64,000 nucleotides of DNA from Pseudoscleropodium purum (GCA_963969395.1 OZ017797.1:25916001-25980000), one strand, 5' to 3'; counted from the stretch's first letter, positions 13,059-23,762 are shown. Numbers and translations: made by a program. Notes: generated by a model not told the origin, from the sequence alone.

Positions 13059-15231
13059 TTAATCATCCATGGGGTCATCAGGAATCTCCTTGGGATCTCG
13101 CTTGATCACAATGACAGGACAATCGACGTGTTTTGTCACATATGAGCTCACTCCAGCTACGAACATTCTGCACCACAAGCAAGTTCAATCCGCGTCAGCC
13201 TCAACAAATTCAATGTTTGTCTGAATTCTTTCAAAACATATTAAAATCAAACAAAAAGTATGCGTTTCTACTACGGAGCAGATGCAACAGGGACTTGCAA
13301 CTAGTAAAATCAGGGTTGGCGTTCATATAGCTTTAAAAGTTACCAGCATTTTGTATCGTGACTGAGCAAAGCACCACCCAATATAAATCCCCCGAAGTTC
13401 AGTTTATAATTAAAGGGCCAAATCCAGTACGTGAGAATCTGCTAGTGTATTTCACTTTTCTGATTACGTTAGATGTTGGTGATCTAATGAAGTAATGAAC
13501 CTCAATGACAGCCTCCACCATACAAATGGAAAAATGTGGAGAGAATTATGTCACCGGTTCTTTAGCGAAACGGCAAAGCGATTATCAATTTATCACCCAC
13601 TCTTACCAATCAATAGATTCCAATTTGACTTGTGACAGACTCGTTGCACTGCGGAGATGTTATAAGTAAACTTCTAATAATCACTGATGTCTCCTTTACG
13701 AAGGTAGGTGCATACAAGTCGGCACTAGAAAGAAAAATGACTGGAAGTCTAATGCATCAAGGGATGATTCATACGTCGTGCATTACCTTTGCAGGGTACT
13801 AAGGCCACGACAGCCCAAGACTAGTAGGTCGGGGTTTTTTCTTTTAACTTCCTGGCAAATAACGTCCTTAGGATCTCCCTTCTTTATCCAACCTTCACAC
13901 TCAATCTGCAGTCATTATATTCAGCTGCTGTTAGGTTTGAGAACCACCCTCTAGAAAGTGATGTCAAGTGTCACATCCAAACTTGAGACAAAGATCCACA
14001 GAGATTGATAAGTAGCAATTTACTTTGAATGTACTCAAACCTCTTTAATCGCATTGTACGGGGGACAAATGGGCTTCTAAAATGCATTCTTACATGCCAT
14101 GTGGAATCTTCTCATCAGATTTGAACAGAAAATGAGAGAAACCGGGACATCCAGGGAATGTACAATTACAGAGTGTGCAATGAGAGGGTTGAGTGTAAAT
14201 GTGCTCTGTAATGTATAAGTCTTCTTGAGGAGAAAGTACCTGTGCGTCGTGGCATTGCTTGACGAATGTTTGAATCAGAGCTCTTCCTTTAACACGCTCG
14301 TTATGCCTCGAATGCTGGAAGTCGCTGGGACTAGCATACACGCTATCCAATTCTTCCAATCCTGAAATCATCAAACTGGTCATGAAAAAGCTGCAACAAG
14401 TTCATGGCCCAAATGTAGAGATGAGGTTCTAATAAATTATACGATGATGATGGTGATGATGCTGGTGATGATGCTGGTGATCATGATGGTGATGAGGGTT
14501 CATGAAAGATCTAGGTCAACGTGGAAAAACTAATCAAAAGGCAACTACTTTGGATGCTAGATTAGTAGGATTGATCCTGAATTCCAATATTATAGTGCTC
14601 CAAATTCTTTTTGTGCTATACACTCAACCCTCTTCAATGACACAGCCTTGGGAGACAAATGGAATTCTACATGCACTGTCATGCATGTTCACAACTTGAC
14701 ATGTGGAAGTTTTCAAATCAGATGTGTATTCTAAGGAAACACTAGGACTGTGCAATTGCAGAGCATATCTTTAGAGAGGGTTGAGTGTAGTGGAAACGGT
14801 GTAAGCAGAATACTACTCTTAAACGTTATGAAGTACCAAACCATTAAAAAATCTAATACAGAATCTAAAACAGAAGATACACAATGCCGCAGCTGCTAAA
14901 ATCTTCAAAAAGATTTAAACAGAGCAGTTGAGGTGAGCTCACCATCTTCATCGATCACTTGTACATGCAAGATGAGCAGTTTGTATTGCTTCGCACAGCA
15001 AGGCTTGATGAGATTCTTAGAAACCCATTCGAATGCGTGACGGCTGCTGATGGAGGGGTTTGGGTAGCCTTTGCTGCTCTGGCTTACAGCAATCATCACT
15101 GTTGTGTGCACATCTTCCTTCTTGGGTTGATCCTCTGTCATTTCTTTGGTAAGTGTATCTTGTTCTCCTTTCACGGGAGTTTCCTCATTCGTCTCTGACT
15201 CGGTACGGCCTGCATCTTTTTCCTTGTCCAT
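13059..15231 (-). CDS. Universal stress protein (USP) family protein, 4 exons
   Basis: The coding exons on the minus strand are 15231-14943, 14361-14240, 13905-13787 and 13167-13059. All borders are GT..AG and the phase is continuous, giving 212 residues. Residues 1-42 are acidic, Lys/Glu-rich and probably disordered. The USP fold starts at HTTVMIAVS (about 42-50). The DEDGLEELDSVYASP block (94-108) spans the first junction. KKGDPKDVICQEV (145-157) precedes the nucleotide-binding loop GCRGLSTLQRMFVAGVSS (168-184). That loop follows the family G-x2-G-x9-G pattern, but has Ala-Gly where Gly-Ser is usual. The C-terminus is HVDCPVIVIKR plus an acidic tail. USPs are alpha/beta (Rossmann-like) proteins that may bind ATP; the biochemical role of plant members is mostly unknown. 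The start chosen is the ATG placed right after an acceptor-like TTCAG, which implies a leader intron. Confidence 0.93.
14443..14496. repeat. GAT/GGT microsatellite in USP intron 1
   Basis: An imperfect trinucleotide run (gatgatgatggtgatgatg and variants) lies inside the first coding intron of the USP gene (14362-14942). Such runs are often length-variable. Confidence 0.85.
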
Positions 15232-16020
15232 CTGAACCTTCCAGAGAATAGGTACCAGAGTACAAACGCACAGTCCTGGAATCACATGGACACCCGATAA
15301 ATCAATTAACTACGAAATCACAAATCCTACTCACTTTGTAGGCTGTTCGGGCCTTATCCCTGGGGGTTGACCTTATTAACCTTGAGGTTTGTAAATACAC
15401 TTCGTCGCATTCAATACCATACAGAACGCTGAACCTGCACGGCGGATTCACTCTTCTACTCCTAATTAATTACAAACATCATTGACAGATATCAATTATC
15501 AAAGAAACATGTTACAAGAACTCTATCGAAAGGCTCAAATTTTCCACCACAACCACACACACACACACACACACCCCTCCGCTCCTACTGGCATGACAAT
15601 TGTCTCCAAAGTCACAAACGCGGTTCAAACCGAATTAAACTTCAGGTTTTCATGATTCAGAACAGAGTACTACCAACTCCCTTGTCCAAAAATCTAGAAC
15701 ATTTCTAGCGTTCAAAACCACGTTATCGACTTGCACCAGGAAATTCGCATTCCACACAGCCGATCCCACCTTCACCCACATCAAACAAAGGTAATCGCCA
15801 AAAGAAGAACAAAAGTTACAAAATTCTAAAACAAGAGTGCAAGTTCAAGAATTCAGTCACCCACCTGTTCAAAATGCAATCAGAGACGCAATTGAAAAAT
15901 GAAGCCGAACTCTTGATTTGGAAGTGAAATGCAGGACTTATTCGAGTTCCTCTGCGATTTGCGTGGGGAGAAGGGCAGGGAGTGAGGATCTTACGCAAAC
16001 GCCGGGGGTCACGGAGACCG
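15232..16020 (-). promoter_or_regulatory. Probable USP leader intron and 5' exon
   Basis: On the minus strand a good donor, TTGAACAG followed by GTGGGT, ends an exon at 15865. The acceptor TTCAG ends at 15232, directly before the USP start codon. Together they imply a 633-bp intron in the 5' untranslated region, with the leader exon and promoter above about 15.9 kb. This is inferred from splice consensus only. Confidence 0.5.
15554..15574. repeat. (AC)n microsatellite
   Basis: An uninterrupted run of about ten AC units lies within the proposed USP leader intron. Confidence 0.9.
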
Positions 16021-16187
16021 GGTGGGGTGGGGGCCACTTGTGCTTTGACACGTGGCAGAAGCGATCGCTGGATTCAGTACAGATCATGGTCCACATTCCA
16101 CAACTCTGGCTCACGACACATGGCATTATGATCCCGCTGTCCAGTACTGTCGTACAGCTGACTGTCCTTCAGTAAGATTGAGCTGGC

Positions 16188-16242
16188 GGCATGTTACTCA
16201 TGTGGACCAAACCTCTAACTTAGTCCACATGAGTAACATGCC
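16188..16242. repeat. Perfect 20-bp inverted repeat (hairpin)
   Basis: The arm at 16188-16207 (ggcatgttactcatgtggac) is perfectly reverse-complementary to 16223-16242, with a 15-nt loop. A second, smaller inverted pair (CCTATTTCG near 16302 and CGAAATAGG near 16361) sits just downstream. Neither lies in a recognised gene. It could be a transposon footprint, a small foldback element or a structured RNA. Confidence 0.85.
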
Positions 16243-17023
16243 ACCTTCTGTATTATCACATGTTTTTTATTCTCAACCTAGGGAAGAGAAGGGACGCACC
16301 TATTTCGAACTCACACTATACTCTCACATTGCACCATATTTGGTTGAGTTCAAGTACTGCGAAATAGGTTCTAGATGACTCCTGCAAGTTAGAATCCAAA
16401 TTCCAGCTTATCTAATTTCTAAGGAAATTTGGAGAAAAACGAAGAAGAAATTACCAGAACCCCATTTGGGCCAGCAAGTACTGCAATGGCGAGTAATTCT
16501 AGAATCGACCTGCTAGGCAAAGTATGGCAACTCCAATTCAGTGAGAGTTTCTTACCTTAATTGGATATGAAGCACTTGAAACACATGTTCGAAGGTAGCT
16601 TTCACAATCTAGACAAGAAATTAAATCTAAGTTCACAACTGAAACAGGCACGAGTAGAACTACAGTAACGATGAAGAAAATGGTACCGTACAATACTCAA
16701 CGAGCTTCAAAGGCTTCAGTGAGAACAAAGATCTCCAACACCGTCCATCATGGATATTCGAAGCTTACACCTGATTCATTCATGTCCTGGAAACCTATGC
16801 ATTCAGCATATTCAAAAGTATAAAACAGAACCAGCAAAATCTATTCAAGAGACGAAAATTACCTGAAACAAAAGATGATGATTTTAATATGCAAACTTCA
16901 AAGTTCAACACAGAAAGCCTAGAGGCACCTCTGAACTTGACATTTTACCAATTGTGGCGCAGACCACAATCCCAAATTGCGAGTGCGACAAATTTGATGA
17001 TGAACATGACAAAAAGGAAAACG

Positions 17024-17028
17024 AAAAA
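17024..17028 (-). terminator. Pol III terminator of tRNA-Thr
   Basis: Five T residues on the minus strand follow the discriminator base of tRNA-Thr directly. This is a minimal plant Pol III stop signal. No comparable T run lies between tRNA-Ala and tRNA-Thr. Confidence 0.75.
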
Positions 17029-17102
17029 TGCTTCCACTGAGAGTTGAACTCAGGACCTCCCGCTTACTAAACGGGTGCTCTAGCCAACTGAGCTATAGAA
17101 GC
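17029..17102 (-). tRNA. tRNA-Thr (AGU anticodon)
   Basis: The full cloverleaf can be drawn. The acceptor stem GCTTCTA pairs with TGGAAGC, with discriminator A. The D arm is GCTC..GAGC. The anticodon stem CCCGT/GCGGG closes the loop TTAGTAA, anticodon AGT. The T arm is CTGAG/CTCAG with loop TTCAACT. No intron and no encoded CCA. The tRNA-Ala gene ends 27 nt upstream on the same strand. Confidence 0.97.
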
Positions 17103-17129
17103 CTGTACCCGAACTCAACATGACGGGTT

Positions 17130-17202
17130 TGGAGATGCGGGGTATCGATCCCCGTACCTCTCGCATGCTAAGCGAGCGCTCTACCATCTGAGCTACATCC
17201 CC
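17130..17202 (-). tRNA. tRNA-Ala (AGC anticodon)
   Basis: The acceptor stem GGGGATG pairs with CATCTCC, with discriminator A. The D arm is GCTC..GAGC. The anticodon stem CTCGC/GCGAG closes the loop TTAGCAT, anticodon AGC. The T arm CGGGG/CCCCG holds the standard TTCGA-like loop ATCGATA. It closely resembles known plant nuclear tRNA-Ala and has no intron. It lies immediately upstream of tRNA-Thr in transcription order. Confidence 0.97.
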
Positions 17203-17978
17203 TCCATTCAATTCCAGACATGGGAACCTAGAATTGGTAGGATTCGATGAACGCCGGAAGCAAGTTCAGGTTTTTCAATCACCCAAGGGCGTTCACAGGA
17301 AATGCCAACAGCAAGGAATGTTTACTTCGAAACATGATTTGACAATCAAGCCCACCTGCTGCCAAGAACCTACAAATCACATTGTGAATATGATTCAAGA
17401 AATTAGTACATGTAGCAACTTGCCTACTTCTAAGATTCATGAGAAAGATCTAGGCTACAGTAAACCATAGATGTACAGAATCTAGCATTCCATTCATGTG
17501 ATTACATTTTCCAACTTCCAGTTTCAAGACTAAGCTTAGAAACCAACGTAGTACACCTGCCGCTCCGGGGAAAAATGAAATCAATAACTTCGGAATTCCA
17601 AGTCGAGCAAAGAGATGTGACGAAGCATGGATCACCTCGAAACTGGGAAGGTTTCCTCGGTTGTTATTCGGTAGTCGGCCCTACACGCACAAGAAAAGAT
17701 CAACAGGTAGTGGAGTAAGCTCGACTCCACAATAAAAACTAGATCCAGTACTTCATTCAACTAGGGCTGCGCATTTTTATTTGGTGGGGGGGGGGAACAA
17801 ATGCCGGGAGTAGCACCGCAAGACCTACAAGGCTGAGCATTTCCACCTTGTTCTCAAACGCAAAGAAATCACATGGCTCTAAGAATCTAAACTTCACTCA
17901 CTGCCAACAGAGGCAACATCTTAAGAAGTGCTGATTCTCACACGGTGGTGCTAGCAAATCCCCGATACAGGCTCAATC

Positions 17979-18362
17979 GTGATGAACGCATTGTCGCCTT
18001 TTCAACAAGAGCGCCAAAATCTTGACATCATCTCGAGACTCAACCGTTGCCCTCACTCGGCATAACTGCCCTCGGCGGTTTTGAGAATCCTGAGGAGAGC
18101 GATCGACAGTTGCAAGTAAAACAGACGCTGTGACTCCCATGTTATGAAGTGATGCTTCGCGCACAAGGTCCTGCATTTTGCTAGGACATAAAAGAACACC
18201 CTCGTCGAGGTATACGCATTCCGTCCTTTCAATAAGAGTACCAAAACACTGACATCATTTCAGCCTCAACCCGACACTTCTGACCTTCACGCTCACCAAG
18301 AAATATTACTGAGCTACTTTGAGAATCCCGAGGAGCGCGATCGACGGTAGGGAAGCAAAACG
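17979..18362. repeat. Diverged direct duplication next to tRNA-Cys
   Basis: Two units of about 145-155 bp (about 17979-18123 and 18209-18362) align in direct orientation. Both contain an ACGCATT block, a CTTTCAA/CTTTTCAAcAAGAG block, TTGACATCAT-like text, and TTTGAGAATCC followed by GAGGAG..CGATCGAC. Offset is about 230 bp. No gene is recognised in them; the second unit ends about 20 bp before tRNA-Cys. Confidence 0.75.
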
Positions 18363-18381
18363 AGTGGCCGGCTATAACGCG

Positions 18382-18453
18382 AGGAGGCAATCGGGGTTGA
18401 ACCGATGACCTATCGGACTGCAGCCGATTGCTCTACCACTGAGCTATACCTCC
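18382..18453 (-). tRNA. tRNA-Cys (GCA anticodon)
   Basis: The acceptor stem GGAGGTA pairs with TGCCTCC, with discriminator T, usual for tRNA-Cys. The D arm is GCTC..GAGC. The anticodon stem ATCGG/CCGAT closes the loop CTGCAGT, anticodon GCA. The T arm ATCGG/CCGAT has loop TTCAACC. There is no intron. The first T4 run downstream on the minus strand is about 22 nt away. Confidence 0.96.
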
Positions 18454-18659
18454 CCTGGAGAGCATCGGCTGGTCGAGCTGAACGAAGCCGCCGTCTCTTC
18501 TTGCAGGAGCATCAGAGCGCGAGGCTACAACAACCTGTTCAGGCGTTCATTCACTATCACATGACGTTACGTCTGTAAATATGCTGCACGACGACGACTA
18601 AACCTCAAGTACTTCCAAATCACCTGCGACGCAGCACTAAAACGAAAAGCGCTCGTCCC

Positions 18660-19680
18660 CTGCAGGCCGTTCTCTTATCCCGACTTACACTCTACAACGC
18701 CTGAATCAGCGCTTCACGAGGAAGAAGCGCCTGAGAAAGAATCGACGAATTCAGTGAAAAGCATGACACAGAAGCAGCATACAATCACAAATGCAATTCT
18801 TAGCCTCTGTGCACTCCTCCAGGATATGTATATGCCAGTTTAGCGAGGAGAATGAAATCGTTAACTCTTCTTGGAAAGATCCGAAGGCGCACCGCTACAA
18901 GAACATGGTGTCTGAACCGCACACACGCATATTCACTATCTCACCCCGAACGAAGACTGCATCAAGACCTAAAGAATAATCGAACGACATCTCTTTAATG
19001 GCGCCGGAATGGAAGAATAATTAGTGACGGATGCGGAGGAAATCGTTCTTAACGGCAATTCTTATCGCTCGAATGACCTGGCTTCATTTCCATTCTCTTA
19101 CCCCGACAACGACAGCATTCGTGGCTTCACGATGAAGCGCCTGACAGAGAATATACAAATTGAGTTAAAAGCACCAGACAAAAGCAGCATATATATGATT
19201 ACAAATGCAACGAGAGCCTACGTGCACTCCTCCGAGAATCAATTACACACCAGCTTTGCAAGAGAAACGAAACCGTTCAACTCATCTTGCGAGAATCCGA
19301 TGACCATTACTCGTTGACAGAACTGTACACTTCAACTTATTTGTTCACTGTTTCACCTCGAACGAAAATCTGTGCCTAAGCTTCACGACGACAATAGCAC
19401 CTCAAGAATGATCAAATGCCTCACATATAACGCAGTACTGGAAGAAAAAAGTAGCGACAGAATCGGAGAGGGTCATTGTTCACGATACAGGCCACTCTCT
19501 GTCTTACACCAACTCGTAGTTCACAATGCTTGCATCCGCGCCTCACATAAGCAGAAAGCGCCAGAGAAAGAACCGATAATTGGTGACAAAGCAAGATGTG
19601 AAAGCAGCATGCAATCACAAAAGCTCAAAATGCGTAGCTCGGTGTTCATGTGGCCTCCGTCCGTCGTCTAGAGCTTCGGC
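18660..19680. repeat. Three degenerate tandem units of about 400 bp
   Basis: Similar blocks recur in the same order near 18.67, 19.09 and 19.49 kb: a TTCTCTTA.CCCGAC block, then GCTTCACGA.GAAGCGCC with GAGAAAGAA, then AAAGCAGCAT..AATCACAAATG, then GTGCACTCCTCC. The spacing is about 420 then 400 bp. The units are diverged, and no open frame is kept across them. The array ends where composition changes near 19.9 kb. Confidence 0.7.
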
Positions 19681-19899
19681 GGGCAGCAAGCTCGCGCGCA
19701 TTGACCGCGGTGTAACTTCAACTCGCGGAAATTGCAACCACGGGGCAGAGGAAAAATTGAACTCAAGAAGGATTGGCAACCCAGGCGCTGCTGCGAGAGG
19801 AAGTGCATGGGAAAGACTTGATGGCGAAGCTGCTCCGGGTACTACAGGAGTGCAGGGCCCGTTGAGGTAACTCGAGACCCGGCACAGATAACCCTAGGA

Positions 19900-21170
19900 T
19901 CCGTTGAGTTAACCCCTAAATGCCCGAGGCACCAGATTCTGGTGTGAACAACAGTTTAAAGTTAAATAGAACCTTACCAAGTTATTATTTTTGGTAGTTT
20001 ATATTATAGAAAAGCCCTTTTTGAAGTCTAGTTTTAGCATTGATTTTGAAAATCAGAATGAAAATCGCATTTTGAAAATGAATAATTATGATTTTTCTAT
20101 TCAAGATTTTGTGCAAGGGGGTCTATTGTAAATTTTGATTTTTTTTAGTATTGAAGGCTCTTAAAAATGAGCATCAAATACACTAAATCTTGGAGAATAA
20201 ATCACATTAGAAATTCATTTAAAAAGAATTGTAGAGTATATTTTGAAAAACCATATATTGATTGGGATTATGCATGTTATGCCCATGAAACTCATATTCT
20301 TTTGGTGATCAATATTTAGATTTGACATATGAAAGAGGATTAAAAGACTTCAAATCACTTTCATATTTTAACACCTTCATGATCAACATTATAATCTTTT
20401 AATCCCAAATTGATATTGTTGTATTTTCTTTTCCCATGTCATCTCTAATATGTCCAAGTTTAATTTGAATAGTTACAATTCAAATTTTTTTGATAAAACT
20501 TGTCAAAATGTTGACTTTTTGTTCAATTTAGAGCATATTCAAAGAAATTTACAAAAGTCCTTCAATATTTAGGGATTATCCAAATTGTATGACCTTTCTA
20601 TTGTACAACATTATTCAACAATGAGATAGGAGCCCTTTCACATCTTTGGAAAAAGACTCTTATAATGAACAAAATTGCCTTAGTGTATGCTTACACAAAC
20701 AACTACAATTCTTGAATCAACAATTATTCCCATCCCAAGTATCTAGCAAAGTATAATATCTTTTCAAATAAGAGGAGGATCATTATTGGTTAACAATGTT
20801 ACAAGAATTAATCAAAATGTAGGACCTTCCACCTTTGAAGACTTCTTTTGATTAGTCATAAGTGGCTTCTCCTCTATATGATTTTGCTTTGGACACTTTG
20901 GATTTTTTAGAATGATTTTATATTCAACAAGTAACTTCAGAGCTTAAATGATGAGCAATACATCTAGGCTAATCCTTATAGATAATAATTGTATTACTTG
21001 GATAAAATCAAGAAGGAACATGACTCTTGGTTTGCAATTCTCACTTGTTTTGACAATAAATGGGGTCAATATAGTGCTATCTCTATCAAAGAGGAATAAC
21101 AAGTTTTATGGGGGTGAACCCTTAGCTTATTCATACCTTATGTTGGTTGTTCTTTTATAGGCGAGCAATT
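19900..21170. other. AT-rich stretch, nothing recognised
   Basis: The boundary near 19.93 kb is a sharp change from moderate-GC to AT-rich sequence. No gene or terminal repeat was recognised up to the tandem duplication at 21180. Confidence 0.5.
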
Positions 21171-21179
21171 AGTGGTACT

Positions 21180-21481
21180 TTTGCTCTGCACCTTCTTTGT
21201 CATTAAAATAAAATTCAATGTGTGCCCATAGAATTAAACAAAAATATAGGACCTGTTGAATAAACTCTACTATAAGATTTGTCAAGTGAACCATATTGTA
21301 AGACTTGTTGAGTTAATCCTAGTAGTGTCATTTGCTCTGCACCTTCTTTGTCATTAAAATAAAATTCAATGTGTGCCCATAGAATTAAACAAAAATGTAG
21401 GACTCATTGAGTAAATCCTACTATAAGATTTGTCAAATGAATTGTATCGTAAGATTGGTTGAGTTAATCCTAGTGGTGTCA
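21180..21481. repeat. 151-bp tandem duplication
   Basis: Two consecutive units (21180-21330 and 21331-21481) begin with TTTGCTCTGCACCTTC and end with GTTAATCCTAGT.GTGTCA. Their first halves are almost identical and their second halves have several substitutions. A short, degenerate piece of a third unit may follow. Confidence 0.9.
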
Positions 21482-21667
21482 TTAGTTGAATAAATCCAAG
21501 ATCTAGTTGAGTTTATTCTAGGGCTATTGTAAGTTGGTTAAAGGTTGCAAAATGGTTCCAAACATGGATAAACTAGAGAATGTTTTTTGGAATGTGAATT
21601 AATTCTTGAAGGGTACATGTACTTGATAGGATTTGTTATATATGGGATTTCAAGTTGATGTTAGGGT

Positions 21668-21820
21668 TTGAAGTAAGGTAGACATCCAATACCAACCATT
21701 AACCTAATACCACCCAAATGTAGGGCACTTGTTGATTCTACAATCAGAATCTATGACAATTGTACATTTGGGTGGTATTAGGTTAGCAGTTGGTATTGGG
21801 TATGTCTACCTTAGTTCTCA
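21668..21820. repeat. Long foldback, two arms of about 50 bp
   Basis: The left arm (about 21668-21723) and the right arm (about 21762-21818) are reverse complements, apart from a 3-bp mismatch block, a 2-base bulge and minor end changes; the loop is about 38 nt. Shared words include AAGGTAGACAT, CCAATACCAAC and AACCTAATACCACCC. No protein is encoded. A transcript would fold like a plant miRNA or siRNA precursor, or this may be a small foldback transposon. Confidence 0.85.
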
Positions 21821-22239
21821 TTCCAATAATAGGAGCATTTTAGATCGGAGGACACAGCTACTCTTTTGGGGTGTTGATTGTTGCAAAAGTTGAACTGATG
21901 AACTGCAATTTGTTCGTGTATGCAGAAATCTTGGGTCGATCTTTGCAGTCATCCATTCTTTCAGTGAATTTCAAACCATAGTGCTAACATAGCAATTCTG
22001 AGAATTTAGTACTTTTTATGTGAAAAGTGGTTAAGTTCATAATTCCTTTATAACAAGAAAACCCAAAGTGCTCTCGTGACAGAGTCGACAAAAAACTAGA
22101 TTTTTGAAAGACGCCAGCGTTATCCCGTTGCACGAAGTATGAAGACACCTTAACAGAGTCTCTCGTGTTGTGTATGCATGATCTGTTTTGAGAACTCCTA
22201 CATGTTTGAAACTCACGAGTCACCATTTAAAACCCTGTT

Positions 22240-23059
22240 TGTCTACTTGATGAAGTGCCACGAGCGAAGATGTCATGAAATGGATTAGAGCCATGAATGA
22301 ATTCTCTTAGTAGGCGGGGGCAAAATGGGCTCACAGAAGAGGGTGATTTCAGAATCATGTTCCAATATTCTGTAAGGATCTATTACTTTGAGGAAAGAAG
22401 AATGGCTTTGTGCCCGACTTGGTAACAAAACCGGCAAATAGCGGTTCAGAAATTGCAAGGTCTGACACCCTCACCATCCTAACGTGATGAACCACTGTGG
22501 AGGAAGTCCCAAAACAGGCATGCTAAAGCAAGGAAGCATCCGAGGATGCAGAATATAGATCAATACAAATCGCTTTGAAGATACACAATGACAATCCCAG
22601 CTCTTGAATGAAACGGGTTTTGTATTTCATCTGAGAAGTACTTCGTACTAAACAGTTTGCTCTGTCCAGGCCCTTGGAAGAATTTTTCTTTCTTACATTT
22701 CAGTCAGCAATCGATACCGGTAGCTGCTCCAATGAATCAATGTCACTAACAAATCTGTAAGGCATGTTAAACTCTTGAGTATGAAACTGAATACCTTGAC
22801 AATAAGGAAGGGATACCCAACATCGCCAGGGACTCAAAAGCGCCACCTGATCAGCTGTTCAGCTTGGTGTATAGTACATCCCTCATGAATCAATACGTAC
22901 CTACAGTCAAAGAAGCAATTTTAGTTTGACATTTCATAAATTTTGCATATGGTGCCCAGATAACACATTCTTTTCTGCATTGGCATTCACTTTCATTCGC
23001 CAACAGGAATATCAATGACAGGAACTATATGAAACGGCAATTTGGGTGGTGGTCCTACC
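22240..23059. other. Region downstream of the TPMT gene
   Basis: Moderate-GC sequence without a supported coding frame. A donor-like AAGGTAGGA on the minus strand follows the TPMT stop codon directly, so part of this stretch may be 3' untranslated sequence with an intron. Confidence 0.4.
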
Positions 23060-23737
23060 TTAAGCTTTGGACACGACTCTCTCCCAACGAGCAAGCTTCT
23101 CCAGTCCTCGTCGTCCTTCCGAACTGGGAACATCCGCATCGGAGCTGACGAGACGGAATCCCCACGGAGTCAACACCTTCTCATACGCTTCCAAAGAGAC
23201 TGAGAATGGGGGTCCTCCTTCATGCTCATCCAACGGGAACATGAGCGTGATCAGCTCCCCATCCAACGCCAGAAGCTCCGCCATCTTCTCCGCCCACTGT
23301 GGCCTCATGCTCGGATCCAGTGCACAGAAAAAAGTATAATCAAACACCGTGTCGAACTTGCTCGCAGGAGCAAAGGTGAAGAAATCGCCAATCTGAAACT
23401 GCACAAACTGGGCATGCGGGGACTTCTCCGCGAACAGCTGCGCTTGTTGGACGGCGGTGGGAGAGATGTCGAGGCCGGTGACGGTGCGGGTGGGGCTGCC
23501 CATGGCCACCACGTCGTAGCCGGAGCCACAACCGGGGACGAGAACCTTGCCGTCGCGGAGCTGGTTGGTTTTCAGCAGGTGCGCTACTGCTGGAGTGACG
23601 CCCTGTCCGTCCCAGGGAATGACGCCCTCCTTCCAGAGCTGCTCCCAGGCCTTCTCAAGAGGTTGTGTTCCTACTATGTCACGCATGCGGGATACCTGGA
23701 CTGACCTCGGCAGTGGATCCTGGTTTGAGGAATTCAT
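23060..23737 (-). CDS. TPMT-family SAM-dependent thiol/halide methyltransferase
   Basis: One uninterrupted coding frame of 225 residues, from MNSSNQDPLP to ERVVSKA. The family blocks appear in order: KAWEQLWKEGVIPWDG (29-44), motif I LVPGCGSGYD (66-75), GLDIS (88-92), DFF (118-120), FDYTFFCAL (132-140), GELITLMFP (160-168) and GGPPF (174-178). This is the plant HOL/TMT branch of the thiopurine methyltransferase family. Members move a methyl group from SAM to halide, thiocyanate or hydrosulfide, making volatile methyl halides or methyl thiols, usually in the cytosol. The substrate here is inferred from family. The start chosen is the first ATG of the conserved frame; the open frame extends 52 codons further up, but through an acceptor-like TATTCAG, so it is probably leader or intron. 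The lack of introns is notable, since flowering-plant relatives are usually split. Confidence 0.93.
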   Translation of the reverse strand: MNSSNQDPLPRSVQVSRMRDIVGTQPLEKAWEQLWKEGVIPWDGQGVTPAVAHLLKTNQLRDGKVLVPGCGSGYDVVAMGSPTRTVTGLDISPTAVQQAQLFAEKSPHAQFVQFQIGDFFTFAPASKFDTVFDYTFFCALDPSMRPQWAEKMAELLALDGELITLMFPLDEHEGGPPFSVSLEAYEKVLTPWGFRLVSSDADVPSSEGRRGLEKLARWERVVSKA

Positions 23738-23762
23738 GGCTGCTGAAAGTGTGGTGAACAAA

